Of a DNA stretch of 64,000 nt, positions 1 through 6,744 are shown piece after piece. The stretch spans positions 124,001 through 188,000 of the forward strand of contig NZ_BCRP01000003.1 of the NCBI RefSeq assembly GCF_001552655.1, in the 5' to 3' direction. Under the pieces are notes generated by a model. It searched no databases, had not been told where the DNA came from, and was given only the letters and a program-made list of their open reading frames with translations. This DNA comes from Alicyclobacillus kakegawensis NBRC 103104 (GTDB lineage: Bacteria; Bacillota; Bacilli; Alicyclobacillales; Alicyclobacillaceae). Every line of letters starts with the position of its first letter. Position 1 is the stretch's first letter. Position numbers and translations under genes: made by a program.

Positions 1-27
1 TCTTGCTCCTCGGGAACGACTGGGCAT
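1..27 (-). CDS. Possible 5' end of a gene running off the window
   Basis: An ATG at 27-25 on the minus strand sits behind a GGGGGTG ribosome-site-like run and stays open for nine codons to the window edge. A possible promoter lies upstream (TACACT at 76-71, with TCGTCA 17 bases before it). In B. subtilis rnhB follows rbgA, but nine codons are too few to recognise a product. The stretch between this and the rbgA stop holds only a T-rich run (CTCTCTCTTTTTT on the minus strand) that could end the rbgA transcript. Confidence 0.2.
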
Positions 28-152
28 GCAGCCACCCCCAACCCGTTTTGAACCCGTTGCTTGTATCTCTAGTGTAGCGAGAATCCAGGGTTGTGACGAG
101 ATACAATTTGAAAAAAGAGAGAGCCGATAGAATCCGCGTCCTGAAGTGCCCG

Positions 153-1040
153 TCAGACCTCGCTCGGCCACTCGAGACTGATGCGCCCCAGCTTGCCTGT
201 CTGCAACTCCCGCACTACCAGTTCGCTCACCCGCTCTGTGTCGGGCACCCCCCCGCGCCCCAGAAGCCCGCGCCGCATAGCGATTTGCTCCATCAGCGGC
301 TGGGCCAGGGTGTAGGCCTCAAGTGGATTCGCCGCGCGCAGATCATCCGGCAGGCTGTCCAACCCGTACCGCTCACACAGACAGTCTGGATAGTGGACGG
401 CCGCCCAGGTCAAGAAATACGCGCAGAGCTCCTGGATATCCAAAACCGACGACTTGAGGGCCCCGCTCAACGCCAGCCGAGCAGCGGCGTGCGGGTCTTC
501 CAACTTCGGCCACAGTACGCCAGGGGTGTCCAGCAGCTCCAATCCTGCAACACGAATCCACTGCTGAACCTTGGTGATGCCCGGACGGTCCCCGATGGAG
601 GTGGCAGCTTTTCCCGCCAAGCGGTTGATCAGCGACGATTTGCCCACGTTGGGGATGCCGACCACCATCGCCTTCACCGCTCGCGGCCGAATGCCTTTAC
701 GCAAATCGCGTTCCCGCTTGGCTGCGGTTGCTCGCTGCAGCGCCTTGGGTATCTCATCCACCCCGCGCCCGCTGCGGGCATCGACACCGAGCGTCTCCCG
801 GCCCAACGCCCGGAAGTGGCGGTGCCACTGTTCGGTCACCGAACCATCCGCCAAATCGATGCGCGTCATCACGGTCACACGGGGTTTGCTCCCCATCATC
901 TGATCCAGCATCGGATTGGCGCTGGCCATCGGCAGACGCGCGTCCACCAACTCAATGACCGCGTCCACTCGCCGCAGGCTTTCCGCCATCTCCCGGCGCG
1001 CCTTTGCCATATGACCTGGAAACCAGTTTATCGAGCGCAT
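153..1040 (-). CDS. rbgA: Ribosome biogenesis GTPase RbgA (YlqF)
   Basis: This 295-residue protein is a circularly permuted GTPase that acts late in 50S ribosomal subunit assembly. The permuted motif order is visible: the G4-like TRID (59-62) comes before the P-loop GIPNVGKSS (128-136) and the G3 motif DTPG (171-174). The N-terminal WFPGHM and the DAR motif (33-35) are typical of the RbgA/YlqF family, and the length is normal. The start ATG follows AGGGGGAAAAC. It lies directly downstream of rplS, as in B. subtilis, and may share its transcript, although a hairpin lies in between. RbgA in B. subtilis is essential and promotes loading of late 50S proteins. The lepB and rnhB genes often found next to it are not visible here. 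Confidence 0.95.
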   Translation of the reverse strand: MRSINWFPGHMAKARREMAESLRRVDAVIELVDARLPMASANPMLDQMMGSKPRVTVMTRIDLADGSVTEQWHRHFRALGRETLGVDARSGRGVDEIPKALQRATAAKRERDLRKGIRPRAVKAMVVGIPNVGKSSLINRLAGKAATSIGDRPGITKVQQWIRVAGLELLDTPGVLWPKLEDPHAAARLALSGALKSSVLDIQELCAYFLTWAAVHYPDCLCERYGLDSLPDDLRAANPLEAYTLAQPLMEQIAMRRGLLGRGGVPDTERVSELVVRELQTGKLGRISLEWPSEV

Positions 1041-1076
1041 GTTTTCCCCCTGTCCGCTCCGTCAACCCGGGCGTAC

Positions 1077-1111
1077 ACGAAAAGCGGGAGACACTGGTCC
1101 CCCGCTTTCGT
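1077..1111 (-). terminator. Hairpin between rplS and rbgA, weak terminator or attenuator
   Basis: The arms at 1077-1088 and 1101-1111 pair as ACGAAAGCGGG with CCCGCTTTTCGT around a 12-base loop, and a short TTTT forms part of the 3' arm on the minus strand. The T-run is short, so partial read-through into rbgA is likely. Confidence 0.4.
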
Positions 1112-1149
1112 AGGTTGCCCCCGATTCCACCTGCAGTTTTGACCAACGC

Positions 1150-1500
1150 TTAGGCGTTGTTGCGAATCTCTTTGATTCGCGCAGCCTTGCCGGAACGCCC
1201 ACGCAGATAATACAGCTTCGCGCGGCGCACGCGGCCACGGCGCACAACCTCAATCTTTTCGATGTTCGGCGAATGCAGAGGAAACGTCCGTTCCACGCCG
1301 ACTCCGTACGAAATCTTACGGACCGTGTACGTCTCACTGATACCGCCGCCCCGACGCCGGATGACCACACCTTCGAACACCTGCACGCGTTCACGCTGAC
1401 CTTCACGCACCCGCACATGCACGCGCAAGGTATCGCCCGGGCGAAACTCCGGAATATCGGAACGCAGTTGTTCCTGCGTAATCTCACGCACCAAATCCAT
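1150..1500 (-). CDS. rplS: 50S ribosomal protein L19
   Basis: This encodes ribosomal protein L19, found at the 30S-50S interface. The 116-residue product begins [19 protein letters not shown] and contains the family blocks [27 protein letters not shown] and [20 protein letters not shown], ending in the basic [15 protein letters not shown] tail. The ATG at 1500 is preceded by GGGAAGGAGG at good spacing. A longer in-frame extension upstream has no such support and no family counterpart. In B. subtilis trmD lies immediately upstream of rplS; here trmD is about 8.5 kb away. A candidate promoter at 1570-1599 would make rplS-rbgA its own unit. Confidence 0.97.
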   Translation of the reverse strand: MDLVREITQEQLRSDIPEFRPGDTLRVHVRVREGQRERVQVFEGVVIRRRGGGISETYTVRKISYGVGVERTFPLHSPNIEKIEVVRRGRVRRAKLYYLRGRSGKAARIKEIRNNA

Positions 1501-1569
1501 AGACACGGCCTCCTTCCCGTTCGTGTTCGTACCAGAATGCTGGCAGAGGACCACGTAGTCACGCGCAAC

Positions 1570-1599
1570 AGTGTACCATAAGTCCACAAGCCCCTGCAA
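1570..1599 (-). promoter_or_regulatory. Candidate sigma-A promoter for rplS
   Basis: On the minus strand a TACACT -10 box (1575-1570) lies 18 bases after TTGCAG (1599-1594), placing a start site about 70 bases before the rplS ATG. The -35 box is poor. Confidence 0.35.
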
Positions 1600-1704
1600 T
1601 CACTGGTTGTCCGCGCGTCTGAATCGAGTGGGCCAGGTCGGCGACGGCCCCCCATAGCGGACCCTCACCGCCTAGTCATCTCCCATGCCTGGCCATCACA
1701 CACA

Positions 1705-1728
1705 AACGGCGCCGCAAGCGGCGCCGTT
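1705..1728 (-). terminator. GC-rich perfect hairpin after the 49-codon ORF
   Basis: AACGGCGCCGC (1705-1715) pairs perfectly with GCGGCGCCGTT (1718-1728). It lies 31 bases beyond the stop of the small riboswitch-linked ORF and before the rplS promoter. There is no T-run on either strand, so it is either a weak or factor-assisted terminator or an mRNA 3'-end stabiliser. Confidence 0.45.
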
Positions 1729-1759
1729 CGAGTACCTAAGGACTATTGAGATGCATGCA

Positions 1760-1909
1760 TCAGGACAAGAGCACGGGCCCCTCCTGATCCAGCGAACTGC
1801 CCGATTCTGTCTCCATTTCCGCATCATCCTTGGTAAAGGGTAGGCGATTGAGCGATCGGACAATCTCCATGTCACGAATCAAGTCTGGCAGCTCCGGCTG
1901 CTTCATCAT
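1760..1909 (-). CDS. Small hypothetical protein downstream of a c-di-AMP riboswitch
   Basis: This 49-codon ORF starts ATGATG (1909-1904), ends TGA (1762-1760), and has a clear GGGAGGG ribosome site seven to eight bases upstream. The product begins MMKQPELPDLIRDMEIVRSL and has an acidic C-terminal half (KDDAEMETESGSSLDQEG). I see no signal peptide, membrane segment or known motif, and I do not recognise the family. It is the first and only ORF after the ydaO-type riboswitch at 1939-2108 and is followed by a perfect hairpin, so the three look like one monocistronic unit. The alternative is that the peptide is only a leader. The strong ribosome site argues that it is translated. Confidence 0.6.
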   Translation of the reverse strand: MMKQPELPDLIRDMEIVRSLNRLPFTKDDAEMETESGSSLDQEGPVLLS

Positions 1910-1923
1910 GTTTAGGTCCCTCC

Positions 1924-2108
1924 CGATTTCATAGAATGAAATCGCGAGTTCCGCTCATATGGAAGTTCTGCCCATTCGGCTGAGCCGAAGTGGCACTCCT
2001 ACACGCTTACGGAGTTAGCTGACGGGTTAGGGCGTAGGATTCCCCTCGCGTACGCGATTCACCCCAAAAGACCGGGTCCTCCGCTTCCGATATGGAACTC
2101 AGCGATTT
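1924..2108 (-). ncRNA. c-di-AMP riboswitch (ydaO-yuaA class) with expression platform
   Basis: Read on the minus strand, the RNA has the hallmark blocks of the ydaO-yuaA family. These are GGACCC (2079-2074), GGGGTGAATC (2065-2056), the pseudo-symmetric GGGGAATCC (2045-2037) and the ACCCGTCAGCTAACTCCGTA-AGCGT type 3' block (2026-2003). A closing stem P1 pairs AAATCGC-(bulged T)-GAGTTCC (2108-2094) with GGAACTC-GCGATTT (1952-1939). The 3' strand of P1 is reused in a second hairpin, CGATTTCA/TGAAATCG (1944-1924), that abuts the GGGAGGG ribosome site of the 49-codon ORF. The two pairings exclude each other, which is what a riboswitch platform needs. Members of this family bind cyclic di-AMP and usually control cell-wall hydrolases or potassium/osmolyte transport. 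The class assignment is from remembered consensus, not a covariance search. Confidence 0.85.
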
Positions 2109-2125
2109 GAAGTTGACGTAACACT

Positions 2126-2154
2126 ATTATACGCGACATGGCCCGCATGAGCAA
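2126..2154 (-). promoter_or_regulatory. Sigma-A promoter of the riboswitch transcript
   Basis: A perfect TATAAT (2131-2126) lies exactly 17 bases after TTGCTC (2154-2149) on the minus strand, giving a predicted start near 2119, about ten bases before the riboswitch P1 stem. Confidence 0.75.
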
Positions 2155-2236
2155 CGCTGCCCTTGGGCTGCACAGGTCATCCCCTTCCTGGCCGACACTG
2201 GATGAACCGGTCCCGCAGGCCGAGCAGGGCCCCTCG

Positions 2237-3001
2237 TCACTTTGCGGCGGGCAGACCGCTCGGTGCCGCCACCTGGGGCACATCGTTGAAATTGGAAAAG
2301 ATGACATCGGTGGTCAGGGTAGTCGCCCCGCCAGTCGATGCTACCGATTGGGTCGTGGTCACCTGGTGCAGGAGGTGATCTGGGATACCGACAGCGAACG
2401 TGAACAGGGTATCGCCCTCGGCACGGCGCGCGTTTCCGGCGTTGCCCCAGAAGCTGTCCGTGCGCCGCCACGCCGTCGCCGGCAGCGATACCTCGTACAC
2501 ACGGCAAAATTGGCCGCCGACAAACTTTTGCGGACGCTCCGACAACCGCCGGTCATGGGCCCGCGCCCAGTTCAGCACGTTTCGATACTCTGCGAACCAA
2601 TTGAGGTCCAGGGGGTGGTCCAATTTGTGCCACGTATCCTGGTAGGCGTAATAACCGCCAGTCCCGTCCCGGTACACCTCGTACGACTCGCGCCCTGCCT
2701 GGACCTGAAAATCGGCCGCTCCATCGGCCCCGATACTGCCATGCACGCTTAAATTCCCTGATGTCGCGCCGTGCCGGGCGTGCACGTACACCTTCACCTG
2801 GTATGAGGATGCCTCCGCCGCCCGGGCCGTGGCAGTGTCCAGAGCCGTCCATACCGATGGCGCCGAGGAGACGGGCGAAGCCTGAAGTGGTTGGGTAGCG
2901 TTCGGATCGACGGCCGGCGTACAGCCGGCCAGGGACAGGCTGATCACCGCAACCATCCCTATCCAGGCGCGCCTCCCCCTGTTCACCCCTGTTACCGCCA
3001 C
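2237..3001 (-). CDS. Predicted lipoprotein of unknown function
   Basis: This 254-residue secreted lipoprotein has a signal peptide NRGRR-AWIGMVAVISLSLAGC, ending in a lipobox (LAGC) with the lipidated Cys near residue 28. The GTG start at 3001 was chosen because GAGGAGG lies eight bases upstream. It overlaps the end of the upstream membrane-protein gene by ten bases, suggesting coupling. The mature part (SYQVKVYVHARHG ... GQFCRVYEVSLPATAW) alternates beta-strand-like stretches, as in LolA/LppX-type lipid-binding lipoproteins. That fold is a guess; no catalytic motif is visible. It is the last gene of an apparent operon with a membrane protein and an O-antigen-ligase-like polymerase. Confidence 0.8.
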   Translation of the reverse strand: MAVTGVNRGRRAWIGMVAVISLSLAGCTPAVDPNATQPLQASPVSSAPSVWTALDTATARAAEASSYQVKVYVHARHGATSGNLSVHGSIGADGAADFQVQAGRESYEVYRDGTGGYYAYQDTWHKLDHPLDLNWFAEYRNVLNWARAHDRRLSERPQKFVGGQFCRVYEVSLPATAWRRTDSFWGNAGNARRAEGDTLFTFAVGIPDHLLHQVTTTQSVASTGGATTLTTDVIFSNFNDVPQVAAPSGLPAAK

Positions 3002-4674
3002 CGTAGACGCCTCCTCTGCTGCCATCCTGCCACCATAAAACCCGCCAGCACCAAAAGCCACGCCACCACCAAAGCTGGCTGCAGGGGCCAAAAATGTCTC
3101 GCCAACACAACGTACGCGCCACTGCCAGCCACCGCCGCCACCAGGCACGGTGGTTGTCCGGGGAAGAACTGCACCTGGCGGACGTTCTCAATCCCGCTTT
3201 CGAACACGCGCCAGTTCCGGTACAGCTGCCCGTCACGGTATGTGTAGGACGTCAGATAGGTCGTGCTGGACGAGCGAACGGCGCTCCGGTCGTCGGCCAA
3301 AATCTCGGGTGCCGCCCCGGGTGCGGTGCGGATGCTGGCAAGAAACTGCAGGTCGTCGTTGGGCGCCGTATAGATGCGGCGCGCGTGTCCGTCACCCGTA
3401 AAACTCAAGATATATGCGGGCGAGGCGTTGACGAAGACGGCATCTTTATCCGCCGTCCCAATGGGGCCGACCTGCATCCCCTCGCCAATCGGATTCGCCG
3501 GGGACCCGTGCAGACTCGCCACAACGTGCGGGCGGTTTCCTGCGAGCGACACCACCTCCAGGAGATTGCTGCCACCCAACAGCAGTTCGTGGGCGCCCGG
3601 CTTGGTGAACGAGCCGCTGCCGATGACAAACTGGGCATCGACGCGCACATGCACGGTGCGTCCCCGCCACTTCCCTGAGAGGACGCCGTTGTCGATGCGC
3701 CACGGCGCTACCGGCGCCACGCCAGCCTTGCGGAGTGCCTGCGACCAATCCTTCCACTCATCCTGGTGCGCCTGCACAATCAGCTCGGCCAACTCGGGTG
3801 CGTACTGGACGGGCTGTAATGCCGCGTCTACCGCGCCGGCGGACGATTGCGTCCGGACCGTGTACTGCAGCACTCGTCCCCCCACGACCGCCCACGTGCT
3901 CCGATCAAAAGGAGCCAAGGCGCCGCTCAACTCGGTCGGCTGAACCTCCGCCAGCTCCTGCGCCGTGGCCGGCCGCGCGCCGATCCGCCCGTTCTCCGGC
4001 GCCAGCTGCATGTACTGATAAACCAGGTGGTCGGCGGGCAGTTTCCCGCTCTTCACCGCTTGCAGGTAATCGTCGGTGTTGCTCCCGAACCGGGTGTCCG
4101 GCCAACGCGTCACCGTGAGCACCACCTCCCCGTGCTGGGTCCTGACCACGTCCAGCGGAAGCACCGGGTAATTCCCGTTATCCACGGTGAAGGTCCCGAC
4201 CGCCAAAACGCGAAAGTGGGTAAGCAGGGGCCACAGGTTTTCCGGCAGCCACGCGTTGGCTGCCGCCAGCACCAGCATGGAGCCGAGCAGCGCAGAGAGG
4301 GCCACCCTACCAATCCAACGGGCCGCAGCCGCCAAGATGGCCATGCTGATGGCCGCCGTCAGCACGCGCTGGCCCAACGGCAGGGAAGCGAACGACGCCA
4401 GGGCCTGGCACGCGCAGAGCGAAAAAAGGCTGAACACCACCCACCAGCGCCGGTGCGGCCGGGGAATGGCGAACACCCAAAGCCACGCCATGAGCAACAC
4501 GAGGAGAACACCGATGACAGCCAAGTCCTGCACGAGCGGCCGCACCAGCCATTCATCCACCAGATTTACAAACAACGACCAGGCCACACAGGCGAGGATG
4601 CGCGCCAGATGGCCCCAGTTACCCGTGAACAGGCGCCTCGCGCTGGATCTCGTTTGTATCCCGAGATGCTGCAT
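2992..4674 (-). CDS. Multi-pass membrane protein with large extracytoplasmic domain, unknown
   Basis: This 560-residue protein has about four or five N-terminal membrane helices (for example LAVIGVLLVLLMAWLWVFAI and ALSALLGSMLVLAAANAW). A hydrophilic region of roughly 350 residues follows, then one C-terminal helix (ALVVAWLLVLAGFMVAGW) and a basic tail. The hydrophilic region holds repeated beta-rich stretches that could form a propeller or sandwich, but I do not recognise a family. Its start lies inside the 3' end of the O-antigen-ligase-like gene (56-base overlap) and its stop overlaps the lipoprotein start, so the three genes are probably translationally coupled. A role in surface polysaccharide assembly is suggested only by this context. 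Confidence 0.75.
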   Translation of the reverse strand: MQHLGIQTRSSARRLFTGNWGHLARILACVAWSLFVNLVDEWLVRPLVQDLAVIGVLLVLLMAWLWVFAIPRPHRRWWVVFSLFSLCACQALASFASLPLGQRVLTAAISMAILAAAARWIGRVALSALLGSMLVLAAANAWLPENLWPLLTHFRVLAVGTFTVDNGNYPVLPLDVVRTQHGEVVLTVTRWPDTRFGSNTDDYLQAVKSGKLPADHLVYQYMQLAPENGRIGARPATAQELAEVQPTELSGALAPFDRSTWAVVGGRVLQYTVRTQSSAGAVDAALQPVQYAPELAELIVQAHQDEWKDWSQALRKAGVAPVAPWRIDNGVLSGKWRGRTVHVRVDAQFVIGSGSFTKPGAHELLLGGSNLLEVVSLAGNRPHVVASLHGSPANPIGEGMQVGPIGTADKDAVFVNASPAYILSFTGDGHARRIYTAPNDDLQFLASIRTAPGAAPEILADDRSAVRSSSTTYLTSYTYRDGQLYRNWRVFESGIENVRQVQFFPGQPPCLVAAVAGSGAYVVLARHFWPLQPALVVAWLLVLAGFMVAGWQQRRRLRWR

Positions 4675-5920
4675 GTTCTCCCCCCTTTGCCGCAGAGCCC
4701 GCGGTCAACGCCAGCGTCGCCACCGTGTAGTACGAAAGCGCCATGGGCGCGTACTCAAACACGTTCTCCATGGCATTGTGGATGAGTACGGCCAGCACCC
4801 CGGTGATGGCCCCCAGATACAGGTAGCGATGCACGTCGCGAGCGCGGCGCAGGGTTCGAAACAAGTCCAACACTAGACGCACATGCATGCCGAAGAACAG
4901 GACGAGCCCTATCAACCCCGCCTCGCCCAGCGTCTTGGCGTAGAAGCTGTCCGAATAAGTGGACAGGTGGTGAACCGTCGCCACGGCCCCTCCGTAGCGC
5001 CCAATCCCCGCTCCCAGCAGAGGGTTGGTGGACATGTGATCAAACGCCGACAGCCACTTGGCAATCCGCCCACTGTCGGCAGACTTAATCCAGTAGACCT
5101 GCGTGAACAAAGAGCCGATACGCGTCCGCACACCGGGCTCCAAGAACGCGCCGCAGATCAAAATCGCCAGCGGGACCAGGGCTCGGCGCTCAAAGGCAAT
5201 GGCGCTGATTACCAGGGCTCCGGCCAACCCCAGCCAAGCGCCGCGGGTAAAGGTCAGAATCATCGCCACTGCGCACACCACAGCCCCCAGGCCGTAGAAG
5301 ACTCGTCTGCGGCCCTGGGCCACGATGGCCAGACCGGCCAGCAACGGCGTCATCAGCGCCATATAGGACCCGAGTTCATTGGGGCTCTTGAGGACAGAAA
5401 ACACCCGCGTACGGACGTGTTCGTCCGGATCGACCCAGTCGGACGGAATCGGCACCCCGATGATGTACTGGTAGATGGCGTGCAAGGCGATGAGAACCGC
5501 CGCGCCGACCAGCAGATGGAGCAGCAGCCTGGCCTCATGCTTGCTCACCGCATACGGCAGGACAAAAGCAAACATCAGATAATAAATGTAAAATCCTGCA
5601 CCGGCGGCAGCATACTGGGGATCAGCCGCTCCCACAGCCGACAAGGCGACAATCCAAACCACAAACCAAAGGGCCGGCTTCTGCCAAGTCTGACGGGGCG
5701 GGCGCACGCCCCGCCGGTGGCGGCGAACCGCGACCCAGACCAGCGAGGCAAACGCCAGCTTGTCCCAGACCTCGCCGAGAGGGGTCAGCGGCGAAAGACG
5801 AAGAGCGTAGTCAATGATGGGAAAGAACATGAGCAGCCGCGGCACCCAGGTCGCCAGCCACACTTCCAGGGCATCCAGGTGCGTCGACGCTCGCCTAGGT
5901 GGCCTTGTTCTCAACGTCAT
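4619..5920 (-). CDS. O-antigen ligase / polysaccharide polymerase family membrane protein
   Basis: This 433-residue polytopic membrane protein has ten or more helices. It fits the Wzy/WaaL (O-antigen ligase) superfamily by its late motif FTRGAWLGLAGALVISAIA, a large loop after it, and the conserved tail region (STNPLLGAGIGRYGG, HLSTYSDSFYAKTLGEAGLIG, HNAMENVFEYAP). Gram-positive members polymerise or transfer exopolysaccharide or secondary wall polymers at the outer face of the membrane. The start at ATG 5920 is preceded by GGAG. A GTG 33 codons upstream has no spaced ribosome site and would add a non-hydrophobic Gly/Pro/Arg-rich leader. The gene lies 82 bases after the thioesterase gene and overlaps the next gene. 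No glycosyltransferases are adjacent, so the substrate is unknown. Confidence 0.8.
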   Translation of the reverse strand: MTLRTRPPRRASTHLDALEVWLATWVPRLLMFFPIIDYALRLSPLTPLGEVWDKLAFASLVWVAVRRHRRGVRPPRQTWQKPALWFVVWIVALSAVGAADPQYAAAGAGFYIYYLMFAFVLPYAVSKHEARLLLHLLVGAAVLIALHAIYQYIIGVPIPSDWVDPDEHVRTRVFSVLKSPNELGSYMALMTPLLAGLAIVAQGRRRVFYGLGAVVCAVAMILTFTRGAWLGLAGALVISAIAFERRALVPLAILICGAFLEPGVRTRIGSLFTQVYWIKSADSGRIAKWLSAFDHMSTNPLLGAGIGRYGGAVATVHHLSTYSDSFYAKTLGEAGLIGLVLFFGMHVRLVLDLFRTLRRARDVHRYLYLGAITGVLAVLIHNAMENVFEYAPMALSYYTVATLALTAGSAAKGGEHAASRDTNEIQREAPVHG

Positions 5921-6002
5921 ACGTGCATGAACTCCAGACGAAAATTGGACACCACCTGGCCAACCACCAGGGGGCCGCGCCACACCTCTGCCACCGCTTG
6001 GC

Positions 6003-6503
6003 TCATATCGTTGATTCACCTTTCATAAGCTGCGTCCGATGCTGTTTGCGCCGCTTGCGCGCTTCATAACGTTCGGGAGCCGTCTCGTACAACCATTTCT
6101 CCTCTTCCGTCTCGGGGATGACGGGCGGCACTGGAGTCGGCCGCCCGTCTGGCCCCAGCGCCACAAAGGTTAAAAAGGAGGTGGCCGTGAGTTTGATCTC
6201 CCCTGTCACCAGGTCTTCGGACTCCACCTTGACGTGAACTTCCATAGAGGTGCGATGCGTCCAAGTCACAAACGCTTCAATCAGAATCGCCTGCCCCACC
6301 CGGATGGGTTCGAGAAAATCGAGACTGTCACTGGAGGCCGTCACTACCGGGCGGCGCGAATGGCGCATGGCCGCCACGCTGCCTACCTTGTCCACGTACG
6401 CCATCACTCGACCGCCGAACATCGTCCCAAGATTATTGGTGTCTGGCGGCAGAATCAAATCTGTCAGGGTGGTGCGCGATGCACCCGCGGGTTTCGGTTC
6501 CAT
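6003..6503 (-). CDS. Acyl-CoA thioesterase, hotdog fold (YkhA/BACH type)
   Basis: This 166-residue protein matches the hexameric acyl-CoA hydrolase family that releases free fatty acid from acyl-CoA in the cytoplasm. The diagnostic block PPDTNNLGTMFGGR (19-32) with D38 nearby carries the catalytic Asn/Asp region. It is followed by VTASSDSLDFLEPIRVGQ and the strand LTATSFLTFVAL. The ATG at 6503 follows AAGGGGCGTTGGT. It is the first gene of a possible operon with the downstream polymerase-like gene, separated by 82 bases. The true substrate chain length cannot be read from sequence. Confidence 0.88.
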   Translation of the reverse strand: MEPKPAGASRTTLTDLILPPDTNNLGTMFGGRVMAYVDKVGSVAAMRHSRRPVVTASSDSLDFLEPIRVGQAILIEAFVTWTHRTSMEVHVKVESEDLVTGEIKLTATSFLTFVALGPDGRPTPVPPVIPETEEEKWLYETAPERYEARKRRKQHRTQLMKGESTI

Positions 6504-6626
6504 ACCAACGCCCCTTCAAAGATCATGCCGACCGCGTGACAAAGCGGCCCAGTGTTGGCTGTGGAGCAATATCCACGCACAGAAGGTCAACCGTTGGGAC
6601 ACAGGCGGCAGCCCGTGTTGTCAAAA

Positions 6627-6644
6627 AAGTCCCTGGCTCGACTT
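6627..6644 (-). terminator. Weak hairpin with T-run after lytH
   Basis: On the minus strand AAGTC and GACTT flank an eight-base loop and continue into a run of six T. The stem is only five base pairs, so termination is likely partial. Nothing else was recognised between 6504 and 6744. Confidence 0.35.
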
Positions 6645-6744
6645 GCCTAAGCCGTTCATGTTGTTCCCATTTTACGTTGTCGAAGACACTCGGTTCAAGG
6701 GTGGGGAGACATCCACGCTCCTGCGTCTTTGCGCGTCGCGGGAG

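Noticed and set aside
4883-6028. A long plus-strand frame opposite the O-antigen-ligase-like gene
   Set aside because: Composition is low-complexity Arg/Gln/Pro and there are no motifs; the minus-strand frame has clear membrane helices and family signatures.
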